Assembly (NCBI GenBank): GCA_013180625.2
Contig: SNVD02011423.1
Span: forward strand, 186,001 to 250,000
DNA from: Boswellia sacra
Taxonomy: Eukaryota; Streptophyta; Magnoliopsida; Sapindales; Burseraceae
Length of the DNA stretch: 64,000 nucleotides
Direction of reading: 5' to 3'
A program made the translations under genes and the position numbers. A model generated the notes under the pieces. It was not told the DNA's origin, did no database searches, and was given only the letters and a program-made list of their open reading frames with translations. Positions 10,403 to 24,000 of the stretch are shown piece by piece. Position 1 is the first letter of the stretch, and each line of letters opens with the position of its first letter.

Positions 10403-11362
10403 AATATGGGAGAGCATGCCAGGATAGGTCTCTGCTTCTGTGTTGTTGTGATAGATTGAACTAAACTTGATTGACTACGTATTTTCCTATCTGTATGTGT
10501 ATATTATCGATCTGTAAAATAGATGGTACTTTGTATTTCAATCAGAAATTTATATCTATACTAAAGAATATTAGTAAATAACGGTGTTTATTTGAATTTA
10601 ACACATTTGTATTCTTCTCTCTTTTTATATAATCTCCTGATGACATTTCGTGTTGGTTTTCAATTTTCTTGGCAATTCTTCCCATGCGAGGAAGCTATGA
10701 GTGTTTTCGTTTTGTGATTTTGTGTTTTTATTTTCAATTAAATTTAAGAATATACGGATGATTTCGAATTATTTTGATATTGAATATAAAATGTATTGAA
10801 AAATGTGCATAAATAGAATTTGGATTTAAAAACAAACACGCCCTATATATTCTATATATCTTGCCCGTTTCCAATCATAGCAGTTTTTACCAGAAAAAAA
10901 AAAAATAAGCCCAACTTATACTAAATGTGTACGCGCAGGTTTGAATTCTCTCGTTTTTCGTTGGATAAGAATGCAAAATAAGCCTCGGGTAAGCTTCAGA
11001 CAAACCTATCTCCACATATGCACACCACGTAACAACATTCGAACTGCGGCTGATTGGCACTGGTGGTTCAGGATAATCAGTAATATTAATCAGGCTCTGG
11101 TCCATGTGTTGGTTTAAGAAAACGGAAAGTCTTCTATTGTCTTCGGTTAGTAAAATCCCTCCCAACTTGCTTCAAAGCTAAGACTTCATGATGCTTATAA
11201 TGGTTGGTTTGGCAGAGCTCTGATGTGTAAGAGGCAGTGTCCTACTCGGCTTGCTTCCTGCACTTGAGAACTGTCATCCTGGCTCCAAGTCTTTTAAACC
11301 ACTGGTTGGCTCTCAGATTCAGTTATAACATCAATAGGGGATTTTTAGATTAAATCTCCAAG
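10403..11362. other. Intergenic, no gene seen
   Basis: 3' flank of the SOUL gene to about 10560, then AT-rich DNA. The stretch 10920-11290 is more balanced in composition and may be an old repeat, but no frame or terminal structure supports a call. Confidence 0.5.
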
Positions 11363-11653
11363 ATGGACCCGAAGCATGGATCTACAAGAATTAAAAGCAA
11401 TTTGATATTGCTGCCAACTCTCATTATCATGATAATTGCTTTCACATCAAGGTCCACTGCAATCATAGATGGCTTGAAAGGCAAGGGAAACGGAAGGGCC
11501 AACGGTCATGCAAGAATTCTTTGCAGCTCAAGCCCCTCTAACAAAATTGATTACACCTATCCGAAACCTATTTATAGAGTACAATACTCTAAAAAAATTA
11601 TTTTACCTAAAAAGAATGAATCAATTGAAATGTGGTACAAGGTACGACAATGA
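11363..11653 (+). CDS. Small hypothetical ORF with an N-terminal hydrophobic segment
   Basis: A 96-aa ATG frame. Residues 12-32 are hydrophobic (NLILLPTLIIMIIAFTS), followed by a Gly/Asn/Arg-rich stretch and a Lys-rich C terminus, the general shape of a small secreted or membrane-anchored peptide. I recognise no family. It lies 46 bp from the converging apyrase stop codon. Expression or conservation would be needed to accept it; it may be chance. Confidence 0.22.
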   Translation: MDPKHGSTRIKSNLILLPTLIIMIIAFTSRSTAIIDGLKGKGNGRANGHARILCSSSPSNKIDYTYPKPIYRVQYSKKIILPKKNESIEMWYKVRQ

Positions 11654-11698
11654 ATCTACTCACTAGACTTCTATGCGGCCATTGCCTGGCCAAAAACG

Positions 11699-14086
11699 CT
11701 AGTTAGGCCGCAGTTTTGGATGACTATATGATGGCAATGATGTCCCAACAACAGGACCCTTCTTGCCTGGCATAGGCAGCTTGACTTGACTACAATATAC
11801 AAGAAGTAGAAGACAGAGAAGGAAAATGAAAAGCAAAATGGGAGAGGACATAACCTCTGTATTCTTTAGAAATGAAAAGCTGGTCTGCACTTTGGTATTG
11901 TTTAGCCATAAATATCTCCCTTCAACCAGAGCAGCACCTAATGTCCAAGAGAGATCTGCAGGACCAAATATTATCTCTGCCTCACCAAGACAAAGAGCTT
12001 CCTCAATCAGCGATGCCATATAAGGCACCCGGAAACAAAACTGTCCAGCATAATTCTGGTTTCCAGCATTGTTGCTCAAATCAGCCCATGTTCTCGAACA
12101 TAACTGTTGGCCTGTCTCCCAAACTTTTGTCAAATTGGCTCTTGAACTCAAATTTAATTTGTTGTAAACAACAAAAAATCCTGATAAGGCATGAAAGTGT
12201 CCAGTAGGGTGGGTCACAGCTGACAAATTAAGTAAATTTCTTCCTGCATAAAACAAATGGAAGCTATCAGGTATGGACTCTTGATATCCCTTCAATATGA
12301 AAAAAAAAAAAAAAGAGGAGGCATCTACAGACATGGCACATCCAATGATCTACTGATGATGAAGACAACAACTTCAGAAACACATGGGGCAAGTGTATCT
12401 AACTTGTTTATAACAATCAATGGCCAAGACACAGAAGTGACCTTCCTTTAAACCCACAAGCTGGTACCAACCCAGAATGCAGAAAGCCCAAGGCCTTCCT
12501 TTGAAACGGAGAAATATATTATTCAACTCAAAGACCAGTACCATATAACTTCCATCATGGTATTCCAGTTTTAAACCAAGAAGTCCTGATTAGCCCACTT
12601 GACCACTACCAAATGTTCCCACTTAAGTGGTTTCACTCCTGTAGCACAATCACAAATTTGGAGTTCAATTACGGGAACACAACTAGCCATAAAGATGACC
12701 CCAGGGAAAAGTTACATACCTTTAAGGACTAGAAACAAGACAAGAAACCGACAATAGATATGTAATCAAGCGTGTAAGTATTCATATGTTAGAACTTAGA
12801 CTTAATAAACAAATGCTCAAGGCACCATGGTAGCTATCATTATATTTCATTTGAAGAATGATCTCTGACCTAACCTCAGGAACTTGCAATTATAAAGACA
12901 TGACTAATCAAGAAGTGATGGGATGACTGAACTTACTGCTAGAAGATGACAAGCTTGCTTCACAGTTTGTACCAACTGTGGGATGAGACCAATCTAAATT
13001 GCTTGAATTGATGGCAACAGCCCTTGCAAGCTGCTGGCATTGCTCCCAGTTTGGGTCCCCAAACAGATAAGTAGACGTGAAGGCACTTTTTTGCATTTGA
13101 TTACTCAAATCTTTCGGATGATTAATATTTAGTCCAGTGCAACCATAGCAAGTATAATTTTGAACAAAATTAGAACTCAGACAGGGATGCCTGATTTCAA
13201 GCCTGTCCCCAGTACCCTCTCTTGTCTTCACTTGGCTAAGCATAGAAACTGTCCTATCAAATGCCTCATTTAAACCAAATGCCGGCAGTGAGTACGCTAA
13301 TATTCGATGTTCAATCGAGCCAATATCAGATCTTATCATGTGTTTATCATCTCCTTCATCATCACCTTCCATTACAACCTGCAAAGATGAACCTCCCAAA
13401 TCAAGAAGTCCCAAAGTGGGATTCCTTGAGGAATTTGCAAGACTTCCCATTTTATAGTTCAAAGCAACCCAACCATAGTAAGCTTCCTCCTTTCCACTCA
13501 AAACCCTGATCCAACTTCTCCTATACAAAAAAGAGTGTTCCATTAGAACAGACTCAACATCATCCAAAATCCAATTGGCATCCTCAACCGCTAATCTCCT
13601 TAGTCCAGCAGTAGCCAAAACAAATATAGGAGTGTCTCCATGTCTTTCAACAGGTACCAACCCTTCTGCCCACAAAATCAATGGCTCCATAGACAATCTC
13701 ACCCCTGAAGCATTACCAACAAATTTATCTAAACCAGGCTCAGTCTGCAGACAGTGGTAGTGACAAGAACTACTCCACAGCTCACTATTGGTTGAGTTAT
13801 CCGGATAAGAATTCAACAAAACAGGCAGGTTCTCAACTTCTACATCTCTCATTTTCCACTCATACACATTCACTCGAGTTCCAGTGCTTCCACAGTCCAC
13901 AATAATAGTATAGTATGAACTACTTAGCATGCTATTAATATTAGCTCCACCCGGTTTAAACACGAAATAACAAGTAACGAATAACAACACTACAACAGAA
14001 AAGATTATACAAAATCTAAAGGCCCGTTTGCTTTGGGTGAATACTGTGACAGAGAGCTTGAGTTTGGAAGGAGATTTGGGTTCCAT
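11699..14086 (-). CDS. GDA1/CD39 apyrase, APY7-like membrane nucleoside phosphatase
   Basis: Two exons on the minus strand, 14086-12937 and 12243-11699, join in an Arg codon (A + GA) and encode 564 aa. Type II-like topology: cytosolic residues 1-25, TM at about 26-44, a catalytic ectodomain, then a second TM near the C terminus (SSPILLFIFLLCLLLLVYC). The apyrase conserved regions are present: ACR1 IVDCGSTGTR (62-71), ACR2 VLATAGLRRL, ACR3 LSGKEEAYYGWVALNY with the catalytic Glu, ACR4 LLDLGGSSLQV, and ACR5 LSWTLGAALVEG. It hydrolyses nucleoside tri-/diphosphates, probably in the Golgi/secretory lumen, as known for the family. Sequence favours Arabidopsis APY7 over APY1/2, but the long cytosolic tail I recall for APY7 is reduced to about 30 residues. 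The start is the ATG at 14086; a TTG-initiated extension two codons longer was not used. Confidence 0.88.
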
Positions 14087-17000
14087 AATCAAATAATATT
14101 AAATTCCTTTTTCGACCTTATAAATTTAATTAAGGTGGAAATTGCGCAACCATCAAATCAAAATCAAAGAACTGAATATTGCTTACGTGGTCTCCGCAAA
14201 CCCTGGAGCGTCTGCCCGCCCAATCACTGCATCTTCTCTCTCCCTCCCTCGTTGCTCTCTCGGAACGGAGCCAGAGATCTTGAGAGTAAATAAAAGAGAC
14301 ACGATTTAATCTCAATTAACGCCTCATATACACTGTACTCAATCATGCCATGGTGGATCTGTCCCTGTGGAGTCGGCCCATTTGCATCTTCTCTTTTAAA
14401 AATAAATAACTAAATCCTTCAAATTTTTCTGTTAAACGATAAGAAACTATAAAAGACAATCAAAATAACGAAATTGTTAAAAAAATGACAATTTTAAAGC
14501 ATTTTAATTGTTAATATTATCCTTCGATTCAATAGGTTAATTGTTTACAGTTTTTTTTTTTTCTCATTATAACTTAAACCGTTGATATAATTATAATACG
14601 AGATAATTACAATAAGTACTTTAAAGTTTATTTATCGAATAGTTATTATATATTTTTTATTAATTATTTTTTTAAAATATTTTTAAATTATCTTTTTCGC
14701 TTTTCGAATTATCTTTTTCAAGGTTTAATTAATAAAAAAATAAAAAATTTCAACATGTAATTAATTGATACAAAATAAATAATTAATTTTTGTTTATATT
14801 AATTTAAAACTCAAATATATTTATCGGTATTATCATTATAATATTTAAATTTAAGAAATTAAATTTAAATTAGATTAACAAATCCAGATAATTTTGACCT
14901 TAAAAATAAAACTAATATTCTTTACTGTCAAACTCAAAATGATGAAGAAACTGACAGTCCATGGAAAATGAGTAGATTTCGTGTCTTGGTTTCTAATGGT
15001 AAAATTCGATAATGTACTCAATATAATTCTAATAAATTCATAACTTCTTTTTCAAGTTTCAACTGCACTCATCATTTACATTTCGTTAGCACGGGATGAG
15101 ATTGACCCACAATTCACACTTGCAATAAATAGAATGTGATCCGAAGCTCATAAACGTCACGTAAATTTTAAGATGACGATAGAAAGCTAAGGGCGGTGAC
15201 GTGAAATACAAAAGATTAAACAAGACTGAAAACAATCAAAATTTATGGTGGTCGCTTGATTTTTCAATGCGAAATTGAGGTTAGTGATAATAATTTCACC
15301 CTGAAAAATAAATAAATAAATAAATCTACATCATAGGTTCATAGTGGTAATAAAAATTTTGTGATAGCAATGGCACCGTAAATTTATTTTAACTTATAAA
15401 ATAACTTTAGGATATATTCATTAGATATCAAAGGAGAATATTTGGAATTTCACTATTTTATTAAATTAACGTTTTAAAATTTTATTTGTTATATCTCATT
15501 TTATTTTAATTTTAAAATAATAAATTTAAAATTTAAAAGGATTAAGAAAGTATAATTTATATATTAATATATTGCACAATCTTAATATGACTAATATATA
15601 AACTTGATGATAACGATATAAACTTTAAAATTTATTTTTAAATGGTATTATATTTCTCAAATCATATATTAAGCTTAGTATCTCATGTGATGGAGCACTC
15701 ATTTAAAAATTTATGTTACTTATCATTATATAAGTATATATTATTTATGAAAATGTATTTTGTTGACATAATTTATTGATAAAAGTTTTTAGACATTGAT
15801 TTTATTTAATCTAATTATTAAGATGATTGATAAAATGACATAATTAAATGTAATTTGTTAACTTTCAATATTAATCATTTGATTATATAAGATCTAAAAA
15901 TTTATGTTCAGAATTTTGTAAAAATTTTGTGTTAAAATAAATCTTCTCATTATTTTTACTTTAAATTACGTTTCATAAGGATAAAAAACTTAACCTAACC
16001 ATTCAAAATTTTACTAATGCGTTTTGTTAAAATGTGTTCATTGTGTTTGTTGGATTAATATGTAAAACAAATTGTTTTTTTTCCCACCCTCCTCGATATA
16101 TTTTCGATTATTTTTGTTTGCCTATTAGCGATTTCAATAATTTAATTTCTCCCATTCTTAAAAAGAAAAATGTCAACTAATTTATTACTGGAACCACCAT
16201 AAAGTATTATTTAATATTTAAATTGCAATTTGTTTGTTTCGAACTTATCTATTAATTAGAAAATTTTTTAGTCTATTAGAATAAACCTAAAATTAAATAT
16301 TTTTAATGAGTTTTTTTTAGTTTTTAAATATCAAAAATGATCTTTTATTTAATTTTAAAATTTTTTCTTATTGTTCATTCACAATAATCATTTTTGATAA
16401 TTTAATATTAAAAATATTTATATATTTATAACATAAATAACCCTTCAATAAAAACTCAAACTTTACAGGTTTTATTATAAATTCTACTTAAAAAAAACCA
16501 AAATAATTGCATTTGTTTGTCATCAACGTCGTCAGTCATCACATGTTGGCTAATTAATTAGCACCAAAATTACTCAACTGCGATAAACTTCGACCCAATT
16601 TGTGATTACCCCTAAATACTAATCAATCTTAACATTAAACCTTTGATTAAAGTTAAACTTCAACAGAATTTTAATATTTACCAATCAAATTAAATCAAAT
16701 TTCAAACATAAAAAAATTATAATGCAAGCGGAATAAGATATTGGAAAATTTTAATTCCCTAATTATCCGGCTCCTATTATATCCGAATATATATTTTTTG
16801 CGAATCAAAATAAAAAAGGTAACTATAATTCCATAAGCCAATTTATTTATTTTATTTATATATTCTGTAAAATAAAAATATTTATTTTGATGCCTCCTCA
16901 TAATGAGATATATTTATTTATTTATTTCAAGAGAAAAAAATCGTAATCGTAAAAATATATTTATTTATTTATTTCAAGAGAAAAAAAAATCGTAATTGTG
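14087..17000. other. AT-rich intergenic region between divergent apyrase and MOS1-like genes
   Basis: The first 200 bp carry the apyrase 5' UTR and promoter. From about 14400 to 16900 the DNA is strongly AT-rich and has no coding frame above background, no terminal repeats that I could pair, and no RNA gene. Confidence 0.55.
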
Positions 17001-17001
17001 A
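16908..17001. repeat. Imperfect 47-bp tandem duplication
   Basis: The block beginning TATATTTATTTATTTATTTC and ending in an A run plus TCGTAATYGT is present twice in a row. It lies just upstream of the pyrimidine-rich presumed transcription start region of the MOS1-like gene. Confidence 0.7.
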
Positions 17002-17039
17002 AAATTTGTTAAAGAGGAGGATTGATATTAAATCAGGGG

Positions 17040-18777
17040 CAGCTCTGTGCGCTCTGTCTCTCTCTCTCTCCGTGTCTTGTCTATCCTTCTCTCTCTCCCT
17101 CTTCCTCTTTCGTCCGATCTGAAAGTCACAGCACTGTAATCCCTTTCTTTTACTCTTTTTAGATCTCTCTTTCAAAACCTATTTTCCTTACGATCACTCC
17201 AAGCCCGTGACGTTTCCATCTGTTTTATTTTTTTAATTTTTTTAAAAAATTTTCTCTCTAGGGTTTCCGAGAAAACGCACCAAAAATCTCTATCTTATCT
17301 CAGGCAAGTCTTTCAATATCTCATAACTTTCGTTTTTCATCTTAATTAACGGCCCGCTTTATTTTTATTTTTATTTTTATTTCGGTGTTTTTTTGGGAGG
17401 GAAGATTGATGTTACTTTAGAATTATATTTGTCTAAATCTTTTAGCAACTCTCCACCATCTTAGGGTACTTCCAGTTTTGGTTTATATATTTCATTTGTT
17501 TTTATATACGGATTTAGGGCTTCGAGTTGATTAACCCTGCTTCCGAGTTTGATTTTGCTTGTAGTGGGATTAATTTTGCCGACTTAATTGCGTTTTTTTT
17601 TTTTTCGTTTTGGGGTTGGGGTGGGAGTCCGTGGATCATTTGTTTTATTTGTTGATTTTTTATTTTTATTTTTGTTTTTATAACAAGATTTGGAATTGCG
17701 TCGTGGGTTTGGCAGGGTAGTAGAAATGATAGTGTAAATGTTGATTAAAAAACAAAAATTCTTAACGTGAATACATGATTTGAAATGATTAGATTATATG
17801 GATGAGCGGCGAGGCTCTGTTTAGAGGTGAAGTAATTGGTTGATTTTGGGGGTGGCATTAGTTTCTGTCGATTTTGGAGGATATTAGAGGAAGTAGCTCT
17901 GATCGTTTGTACACATAGCTTGTAACTGCCCCAGATTTAACGAAGTCGAATTTTAATCTATTGGCGTCAATAATTGATTTGAAGCTTTGTACTTCTGAGG
18001 ATGTGGGAAATGAGCTTAATGGTGGAAGGACTTTGAAAGTGGACTTCGTGGGAAGACGGTTTGATTAGGATTCTTAAATATTGAGGCGAAGATAGTGCAT
18101 AGGTGGATGGTGGAAGTTGTAACAAAACAGAATTGGAAGTAGAAAATAGAGGGTTTGTTCCCACCCGAATATTTTAATTGATACAGGGACTATGATTTGT
18201 TGGAAGTGAGCTTGGAAAATATTGCTAAAGTATGATGCGGTGCTTCATTGAATTTGTGGCATATATTAGGATTAATTGGTCTTAAATACTACTCTTTTTG
18301 CAGTCACTGCGCTCATTGGATGTTATATCCTGGGTCTGTGACTCCAAGCAGATTCTGACCCACTGACCTCTTCATTGAAAAGCAGGGTTCATCCTATTCA
18401 ACTAACTTCTTAGTGTTAAAAATTCACACGGGCTTTAACCATTTTGGAATTTGATTTTGAAGATCACGGTGGTGATCAGTTGAGTTATATATGTATGTGT
18501 TAATGTAAGTGCAAGTATAAGGTTGTGTCCATTGTTTATTTCGATGGGCTGTTGTATTATATATATAAGTGCTTTAATATGGGCTAGTTTTTTTCTTGTT
18601 GGAAATGGGAAATATTTCTTTTTATGTAGGTTATTTAGGTTTATTGGTAACCTCATTCGTGTTTCTAAAGTTATATTGTCTAACTGGAATATGTTAATAC
18701 GAATTGGTTTAACTTTTTTCCATTTTCCTCAGATTGCTCTAAATTCGTTTGAATGACCTTGCGACAGCAGTTGAGCC
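17040..18777 (+). other. Leader region of the MOS1-like gene (5' UTR and leader intron)
   Basis: A (CT)-rich tract at 17052-17115, typical of plant transcription start regions, is followed by a possible leader exon. It could end at 17303 with CAG|GCAAGT, a strong GC-type donor, and splice to the acceptor TTTCCTCAG at 18732, leaving the ATG at 18778. This is inferred from consensus only; no transcript evidence is available. Confidence 0.4.
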
Positions 18778-20982
18778 ATGACTTCAAGTATGTTGACCGG
18801 AGAGCGAAGGTACCTATTTTTCTTGTAATTAAAAGAAAAGAGAAGAAATTTAATTCCTTAATTACCATTGGTTGTTGGCCAAATACCTAGCTGCATCTCA
18901 AATTTGAATGCCCTTACAGCGTTGCAATTCACCATACTCATTTTTACTTGCTGATGCTTGCTAGCTGCTGTTCTCAGATACACACTTGAAATGTGTTATT
19001 TGGCATGTTAATGTCAAACGTTGGGATATTATTGGTGACCAGGAATATGTAGCAAAATTTGTTACCTAGATTTATATTTTATTATTCTCCAGTGACCTTG
19101 TGGCTCTATGTAAATTTGTAGGAAATATGGTGTAGAGGTGGTTGATGGATTGTTTGTTTATTTATTTGTTCGTATTTTTTTATGTTCCTTATTTGTTTGC
19201 AATGGACTGCTACATAAAGGTGGTTTACATATGTATTATGTAGAGAAAAGAAATACTTGTTTGCTTCTGTTATTGAACAACATTGTAATGATTTACTTTT
19301 GGGGAGAGGAATGTTCATTTATCGTTGTGGCAGGTAACTCAATGTATTCTGGTTGTTGCCTTATTGCATTGTTGGTTTATGGTGACTAAGAGAGTTTATT
19401 GTCTTCTCCTTTTTTTGCTTTAGTTGTTTACCTCTTTAAGCTGTGTCTTTCATAAATTCTGAAGTGTTCATGTGCAGTTTGCCTTATCTTATTGGTCATT
19501 GTCTTAAAATCAGTTTAGGCTTGAGACATTTGTTTGATGTTTATTAGTAGCCAAAAAAAAAAAATGTAGGTTTTTAAATCTAATGATGTCAATACTTTTG
19601 CAGGTGGGCTTCTGCCAGAAGGGGTGGCATGACTGTGTTGGGCAAAGTTGCCGTTCCTAAGCCGATAAACTTACCTAGTCAAAAGTATCCATTTTTACTA
19701 TTTTTATTTTTATCTGTTGTTTTTATAGTTCTACATATTGAGGTGAAATTGGATTGCCCCATTAAAATTTCATTTCTTCTCTCTTTGTTTCAAGGTTAGA
19801 AAACCATGGGCTGGACCCAAATGTGGAAATTGTTCCCAAGTGAGTAACATGTTTTTGTGTCCAGGATCATTCTCTCCTTCTCCTCCCCCATATTACTTAC
19901 ACTTATAACATTTAATGCTTCTCAATGCTGTCATTATTTCCTATTTCCGGTTAATTTAATAATTCTTTATACTTTGTAGGGGTACTCTTAGCTGGGGAAG
20001 TAGGTCATCTTCTTCTACATCAAATGCATGGGGCTCCTCAGCACTTTCTCCAAATGCTGATGGTGGCACTGGCTCACCAAGCCATCTTAGTGGCCGGCCT
20101 TCATCAGGTGGGAATGGTACTCGACCATCAAGTGGGAGCAGTGACAGAGCCCATGAACCAATTGCTAATGCATGGAGTTCAAATTCTAGACCATCATCAG
20201 CTTCTGGGGCGTTGACATCCAGTCAGACGTCAACAACATCATTGCGTCCTCGAAGTGCAGAAACAAGACCTGGTAGCTCACAATTATCCCGGTTCGCTGA
20301 GCAATTATCTGAAAATTCAGTGGCTTGGGGTGCGGCGGGGACAGCAGAGAAGTTGGTATGGTCCTGTGATTAATTTATTGATTGTATTTGACTACTAAAT
20401 ACAAAGGTGTAGCTATCATGTATCACAACTTTTTTTTTCCCCAACTTGCTGATTTTATTATTAAGGTATATGTTTCAATACATTATTACAACATATAATG
20501 TTTTATAACCACTGTATATGAGTAAGATTCATTTTCATGGCTCTCTCTGTTAGGTATATCGAACTCGTCTTGTGAATGGTTTCACATACATGATTTAATG
20601 TATGATATTGTCATTGAGTTGGGTTTGGCAGCTGGACATCATTAATTTTTTGATTGTTTGAGAAGAATGATATGTTGTTGCTATATAGTTTAATAGTTCG
20701 TGCAGATGAGAATTATTATATTGTATCTTGTCTTGTATGGTCGATTGCTCTTGCTATTTCATTTGGGGTGGCTGTTTCTGATTCTTATGGTTCTTGAAAT
20801 GTTTAGGGGATTAAAAAAAAACAAAAATTAAATGAATGCGGCAATTATCTTTCACTAAGTCAGTTGAAACAAATTTTTATATGAAACTAATGTGTAATGT
20901 TTTATATTGATGTAACTCATATATGTTTGGATTCATGTCATTGCTAAGTATTATGTCAAATTCTCTATTATGATGTTATATG

Positions 20983-21013
<31 letters not shown>

Positions 21014-24000
21014 GTAGGTATGTATGTATTATGTTGTTTCATTGAAAAAGTGAGTATATAAAGAGGAAGATACAGAAAGAACATCAACCCGTAGTTGCTT
21101 TATATTTGCTCCTATGGTTTTCTCTGTTTATTTCTCAATTGTCTTGCTTATGCTAGTTGTTACACATGCAGGGGGTAAAATCTTCTAAAAATGATGGGTT
21201 TTCTCTAACTTCTGGGGACTTTCCAACACTTGGTTCAGAAAGGGACAATGCTGGAAAGAACACAGAGTCACAAGGTATCGTGTTTAATTATTTCTTACAG
21301 TTATGCCATATGGTTTTATGTTGGCCTGTACATGCTTGGAAGTTTGGTTTCTATTTGTATTTACGTGATTGGGTCTTTGTTGTTGGAATGCTTGCTTATA
21401 CTCTTTATAAGTGCCAATCAAATTTAATTTTCTTGCTTTTTTTCTTCAAGATTCAGTTCTGTTAGTTATGCTTGGAGGTCTGAAATAAATACTGAAATCT
21501 TACATTGTGGGTTTGAGAACAGGGAATTGTGTTGTTTTCAGAGACTGTTTGCATAGTGAAATGAGGGAAATTCTCGTAAAAAGAGAGAAAAAATGGAAAA
21601 TCACTTTAACTAAAAAGGAATAATATATACTGATCAATTGCTTGCACTGGTCTTTGAATCTATTTAGCTGCTTATAGCTTCACTACCCAGCATAGCAGTG
21701 TCTTCAGGGTGAAAGTCCAGACAAAGTTGATTATAGCGTTTACTGATATTTTTGTTACTTTGTATTACATGTTTTTTTTTTTTTTTTGGTTCTTTATCCT
21801 ACATACATTATTATATAATATCTTGAATTAAATGAACTTTTATTTGATGTTTTTGGCTTTTAGATTTTCAATAAAGAGAATGGAGCTCTTTTTTTTTCAG
21901 GTTTTTATTTGAAAAAGAATTTCTAGCAGGATTTGTCTCTACAAATTTTTGTGGAGATTTATCTTTGGTATTCGCTTTATGTTGGTTGTCATTTCTGTGT
22001 TATCTTTTAACTGCATGAGAGTCAAGATGTCTTTAAGAAATCTGGTTTTAATACTGAAGTTGGATACTTCTTTTCAATTCTTTGACTGCTTGATTTCAAC
22101 TATTTAATTGCAGAGCATGGTTCTCATGGTCAGCCTGACTCATCTTTTGATGGAGTAGCGCCACTTCAAGATAGGACAGAGACTTCTATTACTGGTTTGT
22201 ATACATGATGTTCCTTGCAAGAGTCATGCTCCCTCCTTTCCTAATAAAATGTCACTTTTTTCTCTATAATGCTGGTATTTTGTCTAATTTTTATAATATA
22301 TTAGTCCATACTGCAGCTGATGTTTCTGTAAATGCAAACACAAAGAGTGGAGCTGCAAATTCCTGGAGAAGAGAGAATAATCCATATGTTGAAGATGGAG
22401 CCAGGCCCAATGTGGAGAAGTGGCAGCCTGATCCCCAAGGTCCCCACCCATACCCAAATGCTGGTATCCCCCCTCAGCATTTTGAGGCTTGGCATGGTCC
22501 TCCGATAAATAATCATCCAGGTGGTGTTTGGTATAGAGGACCTCCAGGAGGTCCTCCATATGGATCCCCTGTTCCTCCTGGGGGCTTCCCTATGGAGCCA
22601 TTTCATTTTTATCGCCCTCAGATTCCAGCTACTGCTCTTGCTAACCCACAGCCAGTTCCTCCAGCTGGACCTGGACCGAGGGCACACCATCCAAAAAATG
22701 GGGATATGTATAGACCTCCTATGCCTGATGCTTACATGCGTCCAGGTATGCCAATTAGGCCTGGCTTTTATCCTGGTCCGGTGGCCTATGATGGATATTA
22801 TGGGCCTCCTATGGGCTATCGTAATCCCAATGAGCGAGATGTACCATTTATGGGAGTGGCGGCTGGTCCCCCTGCTTATGGCAGGTACTCAGTTCAAAAT
22901 GCTCATGATCCTGGCGGTTCCCATGCCAGATCCAGTGGATATGGTCCTAATGGCAAAATATTGGCTTCAGATCAAGTGGAACCTAGTCATCCCCTTGATG
23001 CTCGGGGACCATACAAGGTTCTTTTAAAGCAGCAAGATTGTTGGGATGGAAGGAATGATGAACAGAAGTGGGAAGACGGTGTAACCAATACATTACATGT
23101 TGAGAAGGGTGACCAACCAAGAGCATCATCATGGGAGAATGACCAGGGAGGAGATTACAGAAGAGATGACGAGGGTTCAAAAAGAAAGGTGACAGGTGAA
23201 GAGGTTTCTTTTCGGGCATCTGATCATATTGGAGGTTCTTCTGTCCCTGTCAGGTCACCTAGAAGTAGAGGAAATGCTAAGCTATTAGATGACAATTCTG
23301 TGAAGAAGGTGGAACATGCAGCTTCTAGTTCACCAGATGTCCCAGCTGCTCCAAAAGATTCCTCCTTGATTCAGAAAATAGAGGGTTTAAATGCGAAGGC
23401 ACGTGCCACAGATGGAAGACATGAGCTGAGATCTGTTTCCAATAGGGAGGAGCAGAAGAATATATCACAAGTTGTTAATGCTGAGGCTAGTCAATCTGCC
23501 AATGAAGTTGCTACTGGTTCTTTACATTCTGGGAGAAATAATGCCAGCGAAATTAATAAACGTGCTGTGCAGGAAGTCAGTGTTTCTGCTGGAGATAAGA
23601 GTGTTGAAACAGCAGCTGCTGGTGGAACAGTTGTCTCCAGGTTGGTTTGTAATTTGCTGGTTTCTATTGGCAATGTCTGTCATTTCAGTGTTGGGGATAA
23701 TCTGACATGCAGATTCACAGGAGATTTACTCATGGCATGCATGGTAGAGGTGATCATCGTAGCAAAGGAAGATTTAATACTCAAGAGGTTGATGGGTGGC
23801 GGAAGAAATCTCCAGTTGCAGACTCTTCAAGTGTAATATCAGCTGCACATTCTGAGAGTTCTTCAAATGTTCACATGACAGATCAAATTCAGGAGGCTGC
23901 TGAGAAGCCTGGGTTGTGTCAGCAAGGGAAGGATGAGGGGGAGTCTGTGCCACCTGTATTTGATTCCACAGATAGCCAGGCACAGGTAATTTACTTTTTT

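Noticed and set aside
11826..12207. Plus-strand frames of 65 and 111 codons opposite the apyrase
   Set aside because: They are the reverse-strand shadow of the second apyrase exon, which has conserved motifs, good splice sites and a matching stop.
22521..23027. A 168-codon frame overlapping the MOS1-like Pro-rich exon
   Set aside because: It is an alternate frame of the long exon 22317-23640, whose Pro/Gly-rich frame fits MOS1 and splices in phase at both ends.
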